64,000 bases of DNA from Beroe ovata (taxonomy: Eukaryota; Ctenophora; Nuda; Beroida; Beroidae). The position numbers were made by a program, and so were the translations under genes. This document shows positions 10,989 to 20,893 of the stretch, piece after piece. Within the stretch, counting starts at the first letter, position 1, and each line of letters begins with the position of its first letter. The DNA lies in the NCBI GenBank assembly GCA_946803715.1, contig CAMPET010000006.1, positions 407,809-471,808 of the forward strand, written 5' to 3'. Under the pieces are notes generated by a model, which saw nothing but the letters and a program-made list of their open reading frames with translations, was not told where the DNA came from and searched no databases.

Positions 10989-13307
10989 ATGGGCGATGAC
11001 ACTGTTTGCCCAGGACCCCAACCTGCCCAGGATTTCGAGACTCTGTTCACAGAGGCAGAGCTTCTCAAGAAGAACTGTGTTATCCAAACCATAGCAGATG
11101 TTCAAATTGGGAGCGCGAAATGGGAGGTTCGGCAAGAACTACAAGACAAGTACAGGGCTCTACTCCTTACTAATTTGGAAATGAGCATCAAGAACGGAGT
11201 TGAGATGGATTTGTGGAGATACTCTTGCTACAACTTCATTTCCAAGATGCAGCAGCATATGGTTCAGTACAAGAACATAGCTGGTCTTTACAAGATATTC
11301 CTAAATGCTTCCACTGGGTTCTTCTCTCAACTTCTGCAGGAGTTGTGCGAGTCGTACCGCAAGAAGATAAAGGCCATGCCATCTGCTAGATACCTGGGTC
11401 TCATTGAGGAAAGAGTGGATCATAACATGGTTGAGGAACACTTCAAATACATCTGTCACTTTTGTCTGGTGAAGTTGGGTGACATTTCGCGTTACCACAA
11501 CGATTCCAATTGTGCTAAAGCGTTCTACCATCAGGCTCTTCTTGTGAAGCCACTTAATGGGCAGCCGTACAATCAGCTAGCTATTCTAAGCGCTACAGAG
11601 AAGGATGACATCGAAACACTTTACCTCCATGTAAGGAGTATAGCTGCCAGCTTTCCTTTCCCGGCTGGCCAGACCAATCTGAAGAGTTGGTTGCTGAAGT
11701 GTGTGTCAGATGTGAAGACATCTGATAAACTGTATGTTAACTTTAACTTCCTCGTCTTCAGAGTCCTGTATGAACGAGAAGCGATGACTCTTCCTGAGCT
11801 ATGCCGGGACTTTCTGGAGGAGGCTAAAGGGAGGATGAAGTTAGCGAACAGGCCATTTGGAGACATGTTCCTGAAGCTGGGTGCCATCTTGATATTCCTG
11901 CACAAGCAAAGTCTGTCTAAGGGTGAAGAATATCAAGCACCAGTGTATGGTCTGATTGTTGAGTTCATGTCTGTTCTTGCCTCTGAAGCGGAGGAGAATG
12001 GGAGAGTTGAGACTACCAAGGAGATTCTGCCAACTCTAGTGGTCCTGGCGCACTGGTTCCAGAAATATTACACTCGGGACAAGGATGATATGGTACCGGC
12101 CAGTTTGTGGGTTGATCTCAACTCTTTTGTCAAGAAGCAATCCGACATTCCTGATGATGATAAGAATGTGGCTAGAGCCACGGTGGAAGAGGAAGAGTTG
12201 CGGTTCTTTGAGCCACTTCAAGATGTTCTGAAAGTACTGCAGCCTTGTGACAAGAATGTGAATCTGGATGTCATTAGACTGATGAGGTTGAGGAATCTGC
12301 TACACTGGGCTGCGATCAACAAGATGACATCATTCGAGCACGAGACCTTGCTTAACGATAAAACTCTCTCGTTTGGCGACGACAAGATGAACAACAATCA
12401 CCTCAATTCTGTCCCCATCTCCCCAATGTTTGTCCCTTATCCAATGCTCCCTGGTGGACCCTTGCCCTATCCTATCAATGCACCTGAACAACATAGACCA
12501 CCATTCCCCGTTAACCCGGACCCTCCCTTCCTACCCCCTCCTGAGCCACAGCGTCCCTCTCTATTTCAGCAATACCCATCTATGATGTACCATGATATGG
12601 CTCTGGGCCTCGCCGGTGTTCATGATACAAGGAAAACTGAGCAGCGAGATTTCACTGCGCAAAACTTCCTCCCTCCGCCTGGAGCTGTCCAGCCATTTGT
12701 TCATTCTAACAAGTTCATGCCTGGAGCAGCTAACAAGTTTGGTAATCTCCAGTCTGCTGAAGATAAGTTGCAGTCCCTAAGAGCTAGTGTTCCACCTCTC
12801 ATCCCTCATCTGCCCCCTCAGGCACCAGCCCACCTGACCCCTCAGGCTCCTACCCATCTACCACCTCAGGCTCCTGCTCATCTGCCACCTCAGGCCACCA
12901 TGCAGCCACCTCAAGTTGATCAAAGAAGTGGGTACAGGCCAAGTCCTATGTTCACTGGACCGTTCATGCAGCGGCCCAGTAACAGTGGTTCCACTACCCA
13001 GTTCCCAGTGAATAACAACCTCCAATTCCCATTGAACACTAGCACCCAAGCTCCTCCTTCCAACACTGGACTTCTCAATAACCATGCTCCAATTTCCCTA
13101 CAAAACGGACTATCCAAGAAGGATGACGACTTTGCCATGGCTCTAGCCTCATCCAGCGTCTCCTCCCCTTTTTCCCTTGGCTCCACTCCATGGGCTCCTG
13201 CTTCATCCGACCCCATGAGACGTGAGTTACAAGACATCTGGTCTCTGACAAGCGAACAGGAGGAACAAGAAATGACTCTACAGCAGCTGCTGAACGGAAA
13301 GAAGTGA
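10989..13307 (+). CDS. SMG7: SMG7 / EST1C, nonsense-mediated decay factor
   Basis: A single coding exon of 772 aa. SMG7 binds phosphorylated UPF1 through an N-terminal 14-3-3-like TPR fold and recruits decapping and deadenylation enzymes during nonsense-mediated mRNA decay. Seen: FFSQLLQELC, a segment YICHFCLVKLGDISRYHN close to human YICQHCLVHLGDIARYRN, and LVKPLNGQPYNQLAILSATE followed by RSIAASFPFPA (human GQPYNQLAIL...RSIAVKFPFPA). The helical hairpin domain follows to about aa 465. The C-terminal 300 residues are Pro/Gln/Asn-rich, as in the family, with a short repeated unit HLPPQAP near 12,805-12,905. The start is the ATG at 10,989, the only plausible one before the conserved helices. 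Single-exon coding is unusual for a gene this long here. Confidence 0.93.
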   Translation: MGDDTVCPGPQPAQDFETLFTEAELLKKNCVIQTIADVQIGSAKWEVRQELQDKYRALLLTNLEMSIKNGVEMDLWRYSCYNFISKMQQHMVQYKNIAGLYKIFLNASTGFFSQLLQELCESYRKKIKAMPSARYLGLIEERVDHNMVEEHFKYICHFCLVKLGDISRYHNDSNCAKAFYHQALLVKPLNGQPYNQLAILSATEKDDIETLYLHVRSIAASFPFPAGQTNLKSWLLKCVSDVKTSDKLYVNFNFLVFRVLYEREAMTLPELCRDFLEEAKGRMKLANRPFGDMFLKLGAILIFLHKQSLSKGEEYQAPVYGLIVEFMSVLASEAEENGRVETTKEILPTLVVLAHWFQKYYTRDKDDMVPASLWVDLNSFVKKQSDIPDDDKNVARATVEEEELRFFEPLQDVLKVLQPCDKNVNLDVIRLMRLRNLLHWAAINKMTSFEHETLLNDKTLSFGDDKMNNNHLNSVPISPMFVPYPMLPGGPLPYPINAPEQHRPPFPVNPDPPFLPPPEPQRPSLFQQYPSMMYHDMALGLAGVHDTRKTEQRDFTAQNFLPPPGAVQPFVHSNKFMPGAANKFGNLQSAEDKLQSLRASVPPLIPHLPPQAPAHLTPQAPTHLPPQAPAHLPPQATMQPPQVDQRSGYRPSPMFTGPFMQRPSNSGSTTQFPVNNNLQFPLNTSTQAPPSNTGLLNNHAPISLQNGLSKKDDDFAMALASSSVSSPFSLGSTPWAPASSDPMRRELQDIWSLTSEQEEQEMTLQQLLNGKK

Positions 13308-13923
13308 AGTGCGTGAGTGGTCACGCGTTACTATAATGCGTGACTCACACGTGACCAAGTGAAGTTTATTTGATCTGGAAGATGTGTTTCAAGTGGTTAT
13401 TAAGTGGTATAGTATCTGGTACCCTGGGTGGAACCACTCTGCAGTCTTGGCAATATCCCAAGTCCGGCGGATGCCAAGAACTTAAAGTGCCTTGATGGAA
13501 TGCAGAGAGTTGATAATTTATTGATTGACCTACCTTGCCTGAAGCAATGTTTTTAGCATCTTTAGAACATCGAAAGACAATCAATTGTTTTTATTATTGT
13601 AACAGTGAACTACGTTTGACTCTGTGGCAATTCGGTGAAGTCAATTGATTCGAAAATTATTAACTTATTTGAATTTTCACACGATTATTCAGTCTTTTTA
13701 CGGCAAAATTAGTTCTCAGTTTTAATCAATTTTATAAGGGAAAGTTGTATCAATTTTGGAAGATCTACTCCAACTATTCCATTTCATTATAGCAGTATAT
13801 CCCTTACCGCGTTTGTATTATTTCTAGCCTTGCTCCTTGCCGAAACATGAATTTTATGCATTGTTGATATTATTACGTTCTTTAGCTATTTTCGATCGCC
13901 TAACCTCATATTTCCCTGCTAGG
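13308..13923. other. SMG7 3' flank
   Basis: No gene seen. There is an inverted repeat of GTGACTCACACGTGAC type just after the SMG7 stop (13,317-13,360), and AT-rich sequence follows. A pyrimidine tract TTTCCCTGCTAG ends 1 nt before the next ATG. Confidence 0.5.
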
Positions 13924-15757
13924 ATGTTGTGTCTGAGGAATGGACGGAGGAACGTCATCCAACTGAACAGCACATTGGAATACCAGATAAGACAGTATCA
14001 TCACAATCGCCAGCAGTTGCTATCCCCTAAGCTGTGTTGTCATGGAAACCGAAGTTTGTCACTGCTGAAACCTACTTTCAAAGAGAAGATAAACAATGCC
14101 ATGCTTCCAGACGTGAGTGATTCAAATTGTCACAGCACATTGGTTGTTATGATAGTTGACACGTGCATGTCACATTGACACACGTGTCTATCCTCAGTTG
14201 TATGTTGTTAAGAACAACCGTCTCCCATCCGAGCTTGACGATAGGCTGATGATCAGGCAGCGACTAGCCCGGAGCACTATGGGCGAATCCCTGGTGAACA
14301 GTGTGGTGGTGTCGATGTTGCGTACAGACTACCTCCGCTCATTCAACATGCCGGATACTGTGGCCAGCCACGTGAAGTTTACTGTACTACACGTGTATCC
14401 AATAGTTGTGCGACTGAAGAAATATCCAACCAAAGAGGTAGTCTTCAATATCTAACCCCCTTATTCCTCACTCCTCAGACCTCACAACTCCTCAACCTTT
14501 ACCATCCTCACTGTTCAGACGCCCCACATCCTCACTCCCTCCCACTCCCACCCTCTCACACATACCTCCCACTAACACATCACTCCCACTCCCACCCTCT
14601 CACACATACCTCCCACTAACACATCACTCCCACTCACACATAACTCCCACTCATACATCACTCACACTCACACATCACACCCCCTCACACATCGCTCTCA
14701 CTCACACCCACTCATACATAACTCCCACTCTCTCATCGCTCCCACGAACACAGCCCTCTCCCTCAGACCCCGTCAGACATCTCCCTTCCACTCGGCCACT
14801 CCCTCCCTCCCACTAACACACAGTCCTCACACATCACTGTTATCATCAGGTGCAATATCTCCGAAAGAACATTTTCATGACGGGCATATTCGAGGATCTG
14901 AAGAGAAGGCTCAGGAAAAACAAAGTGGATCTCTTCACAGTACGGCGAGCTGTTGGTTCACTTCCCACAGTTTACCAGACCATATTCATGAGACTGGAGG
15001 AGGGCCTGGCATCGGGCGATGGCAAGGTTAGCGCACTGATTTTAGACCATAGTATATCCCTCTTTTGTCAGACCTCTGTGGACACATCTGGTCATCTGAC
15101 AGCATCCCCCCCCCTGTTAACAGAGACTATAGAGAGATTACATTTCTCGTTTCTAGTTCCGATGATTAGTATATTAGTACAATCATTCCCCAGGATTTAG
15201 CCGGTGTGATAGCACGGATTCTATACAGCTCACATGATGGTGGTGAGTGCACAGTTCAACAAATACTCATGGTGGCTGAGTGGTTCCTGGAGACAATCGA
15301 CATTCTAAACTCCTACTCCAATGTAAGTACATCCTACTCCAATGTAACACGAAAGTACCCACTACTCCAATGTAAGTACCTACTACTCCAATGTATTATG
15401 TAAGTACCTACTACCTACTAACCTACTGATAATGGTATCTGAGATAATGATTAATGGTATCTGAGATAATGGTATCTGAGATACCATTATCAGTACCATT
15501 GTAATTGGAGATAGTGAGAGTTGCACATCACACATCGTGTGACTCTGATTGGCTCACCATGCTACCTCAGTCTCCTATCCAAACAGGAGGAATTCACGGA
15601 ATTGTGTGTGTTTGGGGATGGGTTCGACTTCCCTCTTCTCGGTGACTTCCGTCCAGAATTACCCGACAAGTTGTACGATATGATGGACGTTGAACAGAAT
15701 AAGGGGCTTCCCGACGAACTCAGAGAAATTGCGGAGTTTGTACACAATAAAATGTGA
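13924..15757 (+). CDS. Unrecognised protein, possibly mitochondrial, 301 aa
   Basis: Five exons, all joined in phase 0: 13924-14112, 14198-14437, 14850-15026, 15194-15322, 15587-15757. I do not recognise the family. The first 50 residues are rich in Arg, Gln, His, Asn and Leu with almost no acid (LCLRNGRRNVIQLNS, then RQYHHNRQQ), which resembles a mitochondrial targeting presequence. The body is mostly predicted helix and contains PSELDDRLMIRQRLARS, RTDYLRSFNMPD, RRLRKNKVDLFTVRRAVG and a C-terminal acidic part ending FVHNKM. The all-phase-0 joins and uniform coding quality support a real gene. A mitochondrial ribosomal or assembly protein is one guess; I could not align it to one from memory. 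Confidence 0.7.
14456..14840. repeat. C/A/T low-complexity tandem repeat in intron 2
   Basis: Almost the whole intron is built of CACTCCCACTC, CTCACACAT and CCCACTAACACATCA words, purine-poor in C/T plus A. It supplies an extremely long pyrimidine-rich tract to the following acceptor. Confidence 0.85.
15311..15405. repeat. Tandem copies of a 5' splice site in intron 4
   Basis: The exon/intron junction CTACTCCAAT|GTAAGTAC at 15,322/15,323 is followed by three more copies of the CTACTCCAATGTA word in the intron (about 15,332, 15,360 and 15,385), at least one with a perfect GTAAGTAC. A further GTAAGTAC lies at about 15,400. Confidence 0.8.
15424..15495. repeat. Inverted repeat in intron 4
   Basis: TACTGATAATGGTATCT at 15,424-15,440 is a perfect 17-base reverse complement of AGATACCATTATCAGTA at 15,479-15,495; GAGATAATGGTATCT words are tandemly repeated between the arms. 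Confidence 0.8.
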
Positions 15758-16068
15758 AACCCCTGTTCGTTATTCTCAGTAGATCGAATTCAATTCAGTG
15801 GGACCGGAGACGATGATATTAAGAAAAGAGTTGATTCAATGATACTCCTATATCAATAATTTACGTGGCCGCACCCTTCTACTTCTAGTTTAATTTAATG
15901 GTTTTGTTATTGAATTTTTGTTTGAATTTATACTTTGATTTCCATTTTCTCCATTATTGAGTCTTAACACTTCCTTGATATACGTTCTATGTTCCTTCCT
16001 CAACGATCACAAAACCATGGATCTCTTTTATTATTGATCTCTAACACTTCATTCTGTTCTAGGGTAAA

Positions 16069-16479
16069 ATGGCCGCAGTTCAGCCCAGTCCCCAGCAGCA
16101 AGAGATGGTCAAGAAGCTCCAGTCTGAGAGAGAACAACTCCAAATCCTCACAAAGGAGTTCCAGAAGTTCGTCTCCACAAGGCAGCAGTTTGATGCACAG
16201 CTCAATGAGAATGAGTTGGTGTTGAGCGAGTTCAAGAGACTGAAGAAGAATAGCGAGGTATTCAAATTAGTGGGGCCAGTTCTCGTGAAGCAGGAGGTTC
16301 CAGAGGCTATCAGTACTGTAAAGAAGAGGATTACGTTTATAAAGGGGGAGTTGGAACGATGCGACAAAAATATCACGGAATCAGAGGGAAAGCAGACGAA
16401 ATGCAGGGAAAGTCTGATCAAAATTCAGCAGGACCTGCAAGAGAAAATGCAGTCGCAAGCTCAGCCACAAGCGAAGTAA
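16069..16479 (+). CDS. PFDN6: Prefoldin subunit 6
   Basis: One coding exon, 136 aa (human 129). It is a beta-type subunit of the hexameric prefoldin chaperone, which hands nascent actin and tubulin to the CCT chaperonin. The protein is two long coiled-coil helices joined by a beta hairpin. Seen: REQLQILTKEFQKFVSTRQQ helix 1, TQL/AQLNENELVLSEF, then VFKLVGPVLVKQE, which is nearly identical to the human VFKLLGPVLVKQE hairpin, and a second helix ending with LQEKMQSQAQ. The ATG lies 6 nt after an acceptor-like TTCTGTTCTAG. Confidence 0.95.
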   Translation: MAAVQPSPQQQEMVKKLQSEREQLQILTKEFQKFVSTRQQFDAQLNENELVLSEFKRLKKNSEVFKLVGPVLVKQEVPEAISTVKKRITFIKGELERCDKNITESEGKQTKCRESLIKIQQDLQEKMQSQAQPQAK

Positions 16480-16740
16480 AGCTAAAGGGCTCTTCGGCAT
16501 GGACGAGATTCTACCCTAACCCACAGCCACATGGGCCCAGTGTTTTTGTCCACGAAGTCAAGTATTCCTATTTGTATTTGTATCATGTAAATATTTTATC
16601 ATTTATTGATATTTGGTATAATCATACGGTATCTTAATCTTATGGATTCAATTCAAACATCATACTTGATGCACAGATTGCCGCGCCGGTGCAGGTGTTC
16701 CCGGTTCCGGCTTCGGGCTTATTGAGTTATTGTGACTTTT

Positions 16741-16838
16741 CTTGTAGGATTTCACCCTACCCTTGCTGGCGGGATTTTATCCCTGGCAAGGGCGGATTGA
16801 AAATCACGCGCACCGACGGTAGGGTAAAATCCTACAAG
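16741..16838. repeat. Nested palindromic element
   Basis: Outer arms 16,741-16,761 (CTTGTAGGATTTCACCCTACC) and 16,818-16,838 pair at 20 of 21 positions. Inner arms CCCTTGCTGGCGGGA and TCCCTGGCAAGGG pair inside them. A relative of the inner part (CTGGCAAGGGTGG...CACCTTGCCAGGGG) is found at about 55,858-55,902, so this is a dispersed fold-back family, possibly a MITE. Confidence 0.7.
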
Positions 16839-17194
16839 ACTTTTCAAACACCAAGTAAAAGGGCGCCGCGCGATCAAAGGAAGTGGAACAGGTTATAGGT
16901 AACATCTGACAACGCCGTGCCGGTTGTAATATCTCATGTCCCATGTCCACTTCTACAAAGCAAAAAGTTAAGCCATGCATCGTGTCACGACATGTCGAAA
17001 GTTTTGTTTTGCGCTCACGGTTGACGCGATCATCACGCGGACGCAAGTATAAATGTATTTGGGTTAAATTATGATATGATATTAAAATTGAAATTAGATC
17101 GAAGTCAAACAACGAATGAAAGTGGGCAAACATAATGTTTCATGGTATAAACCAATCTTCAGTGAAATTGAAATTATAATTACCTAAAAAGCTG

Positions 17195-17262
17195 AGCCGC
17201 GTAGTGCAGTGCGCGCAGACTATTTGGGTCATGCAGCACGGGAACAACGAGGCAGTGAACGG
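17195..17262. mobile_element. CpG-rich dispersed repeat, short copy B
   Basis: GTGCGCGCAGACTATTTGGG followed by TCATGCAGCACGGGAACA matches, with substitutions, the GCGCGCGGAGTATTTGGGTC / ACGAAGCGCGGGAACA end of copy A (1570-1606). Confidence 0.5.
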
Positions 17263-17640
17263 ACGTAAGAAAGTGGCCACAAATGTTTCATTCTGCATGC
17301 CCAAACTACAGGGCCTTTACTAACTAAATGAAGGGTACAGTGGTGTACTAATTAATGTAGTCTTGATCTTGTAAGAATAAATCCTAAGTAAATCTTACTA
17401 TCTTAGAGTTCATCCATGAAAAAATAGATTTCTCATATTCATGAACACTTATCAGGCTGCATCGATTTTTGCCTGGTGATGCTAGGCCTCGCTGTCTCCT
17501 AAGTGGTGGAATATTGTAACTAAGTCATACTCATATCAAATGACAAATTAGTTATTTACTTTGTCAAAGAATCTATTTAGCTCAGAGTCTCTAGTCTCAC
17601 AGTTACCTTAATTTTGGAATATCACAAATACAGCTTGCTG

Positions 17641-20435
17641 ATGGAAGATGTGCGGAGGATAAGTAAGTTAGATGAAGTGGTGATCAATAGAATAGCCGCT
17701 GGAGAAGTTGTGCAACGCCCATGCAATGCAATAAAAGAACTCATAGAAAATAGTATTGATGCAGGTATTGTCCAAAATTAAACCTTTAGCACTTCTCAAA
17801 ACAAAAGAAGGTTGGAGGCATAAATCCTCTCATATAAATCCTCTCATATACCATTCAATTGGAAAAATAATTAGAAAAAATTAGTTAAAAATAATTGAAA
17901 AATGTACAGGTTCTGATTCAATTTCTGTGTCCGTTGATGATGGAGGCTTGAAAACCTTGCAGATAACAGATACTGGTTTGTTTAAATGAATTCTCAGTGC
18001 ATTACTGGTATGACTCTTATTTTTTGCATAATACTTCTTCCAGGTCATGGAATCAGGAAAGAAGATTTGGGAATTGTGTGTGAAAGATTCACAACAAGCA
18101 AACTTAGAACATTTTCTGATCTTCAGTCAATCAATACACATGGTTTTAGGGGAGAAGCTCTGGCTTCAATTAGCCATGTTTCTCATGTGACAATTCAGAC
18201 CAAGACAGGTGAGAAAGGGGGTAGGTGTTGCCCTGCTTCTGAAATTGATATAAGTGTAATAAAAAGTTATTTACTTTAAGTCCACTAACTATCAGAAAAG
18301 GACAAATGTGCTTGGTTAGCCCACTATAGAGATGGGGTTTTGGTTCCCAAGAAGCCAGGAGGACCAAGTGACCCTAAACCATGTGCAGGTTTATGTTAGT
18401 GATAGTGCTTCTTCCTTGAACACAAGCAGACTAATAGTTTAGTTCATTACCTATTCCATTTTAGGAAATGTTGGAACAACAATAACAGCAGAGGATCTCT
18501 TTTACAATATGGCAACTAGGAAGAGGGCTATGAATGGGAGGGATGAATTCAATAAAATAGCTCATGTGATAACTTGTTATGCAATTCATGTCACTGGGGT
18601 TGCCTTTTCCCTCAAGAAATTTGGTAGGATAATCAAATCCAATAACTGCACTCTGTTTTCAAGCAAGGAAACTTGTGCAATTATCCTTATCATTCATACA
18701 TTTCAGGTGATAATACTCCAAAAATTCGAACAACTTCAAAAGCAACCAAAGTAGATACTATAAGTAATCTTTTTGGCCCTGTAGTTGGAAAGGAACTGAT
18801 TGAGTTTACTTGTGATGACAAAAATTTCGGTTTCAAATCGACAGGCTACCTCTCCAATGCAAACTATAGTGGGAAATCATTTCGCTTCCTTCTATTCATA
18901 AACAATAGACTTGTGGAATCAACTTCCACAAAGAGGGCATTTGAAGCTGTATATTCATCAGTCCTCCCCAAAAATAGCTATCCATTTGTGTATCTGAGTA
19001 TAAGCATAGATCCACAGAACATTGATGTAAATGTTCATCCAACAAAGAATGAGGTACATTTTCTGCATGAAGACGCCATTATTGCTGGGATTCAAGCTAA
19101 GGCACAACAGACACTTTACAAATGTTCAACATCAAGAAACTATTACACTCAGGCTCGGTAAGTTTTCAAGATTTTTTCTCATAAAATGCTTAAGTAAATT
19201 GTAAACAACCGGCACCTGATCAAACCCTTCTTTCGGTCAGGTTACCTGGGCTTGATGTAACAGAGGCTGTGAAAGAGGTGGCTGAAGGGAAGAAGTCAAA
19301 TGGATCAGAAATCGTATATGACCATCAGTTGGTACGAACAGATTGTAATCAAACAAAGCTTGATCTGTTCCTGCATAATCAGTCTAAGAATATCTCTCTG
19401 CCTGAAATGAAGCCATCTTATGATCGGAGTATTGTCTCAATAAAAGATGTTTCAGAAAACCCTGGACCATCAAAAAGTTCAGATCCACTTCCATCTATGG
19501 CTTGCAGTGAAGAAGACAAAGAAAACAGAGATGTGGTGAATATAGACATAGACCAGATCGTTAATTGTATTGATAACAGACCAGAAAAATCAGATGAATT
19601 CACTCCAAACCGTCATCACAGATCAGAATCAATACCGCAATCCAAGAGACGCCCAGTGTACTTAACATCAGTTCTTTCCCTCCAAGAAGAGATCTGCAAA
19701 GCCAGACATGAAGGAGCAGTTGAACTCCTCAAGGAACATAAGTTTGTAGGAATTGCAAATGCTCGTTTTGCCCTAGCTCAAGTCAAAACGAAGCTTCATC
19801 TGTTCGATATTGCTAAGTTATCTGAAGCTTTATTTTATCAGAAAGTCATATTCGATTTTCAGAATTTCGACATATTCAAGTTTACTGAAGCTGCTCCAAT
19901 ACATGATCTTGTCATGATTGCTCTGGATGATCCTGCCAGTAGCTGGAATCCAGACCATGGTCCAAAAGAGGAACTAGCAACTTTTGCTGTCGAATTGTTG
20001 GCATCAAAGAAGGCAATGTTAGAAGACTATTTCAGTATAATCATAACGGAATCACACGAGCTGGCAGGACTCCCCATCTTGGTGGAGCAATACTTCCCTC
20101 TCCTTCATCTTATTCCCATGTTCTTGCTCCGTACCGCTACTGAAGTTAATTGGGAGTCTGAGAAAGACTGCTTTCATACCATAGCAGTTGAACTAGCTAA
20201 ACTTTATGCCATGAAACCTATAGACAGGCCAGAAGAGCAGCAGAGTGGCACACAATCTGATAGTAATGCTTCTTCTACGGACCCGAATGTTCCAGATTGG
20301 AAGTTTACCACTGAACACATTCTCTTTCCCCAACTGAAATCATTCTTCATACCTGACAAGTCAGTCACAACGAACGGGTCGATTTTGCAAGTTGCTGACC
20401 TGCATGACTTATACAAAGTATTTGAAAGATGCTAA
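17641..20435 (+). CDS. MLH1: DNA mismatch repair protein MLH1
   Basis: Seven exons: 17641-17764, 17910-17975, 18044-18208, 18296-18388, 18465-18623, 18707-19157, 19241-20435; 750 aa (human 756). MLH1 pairs with PMS2 (MutL-alpha) downstream of MutS in mismatch repair. The GHKL ATPase is intact: [11 protein letters not shown] with the catalytic Glu33 and Mg-binding Asn37, [15 protein letters not shown] and [13 protein letters not shown]. The transducer contains [10 protein letters not shown] and [21 protein letters not shown] linker (about aa 340-490) with [14 protein letters not shown] leads to the PMS2-binding C-terminal domain with [25 protein letters not shown] and the invariant last residues KVFERC, which complete the PMS2 endonuclease site in other species. 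Introns 1-5 are phase 1 and intron 6 is phase 2. Confidence 0.97.
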
Positions 20436-20893
20436 ATTGATAAAAGAAATTAATTAATACATTAATTATATCCGTTATGGGGGTCATTTTGTAATTGTTT
20501 TTAATACATTTTGTATTTCAATCTATCACTAAGTTTATTGTATCAATTGAACATAATGTATTCTTGTTTGACATTCTTGCATTGCATTAAATCCCTTCTC
20601 TATTCTTATATTATTATTCCATGAAATGATTTTTCTTTACAGAGCCTTATTCTACAACAGCAGGATACAATTATTTAATCTATAAGAAAACCGCATCAAA
20701 TTGTGACCTAAGATGCGCTATCACAACGATATAGCAGGCTGTCTGCTTACTGTTTGCACACAGATTATTAATATGACTTCTGTGTGCATTGTGCGTTGTC
20801 CGCGATTTCCTATGCTGTTTGAAATACTTCTACCGCTTTTCAACCGCGTTTACTTTATCAATTTCATCTGTTTCATAGCATGTAAAGTAGGAG
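20436..20893. other. MLH1 3' flank
   Basis: AT-rich, no gene seen. An acceptor-like tract TCATCTGTTTCATAG ends 15 nt before the next ATG. Confidence 0.5.

Larger units (their letters stand above)
16480..17640. other. PFDN6-MLH1 intergenic region with repeats
   Basis: Contains a nested fold-back (about 16,741-16,838) and a short copy of the CpG-rich dispersed repeat (about 17,195-17,262), listed separately. The remainder is AT-rich, with no gene. Confidence 0.6.

Noticed and set aside
10989-13307. SMG7 as a processed retrocopy because it is single-exon
   Set aside because: The frame is intact, the length fits, and an upstream acceptor suggests a 5' exon; no poly-A tract or target duplication is visible.
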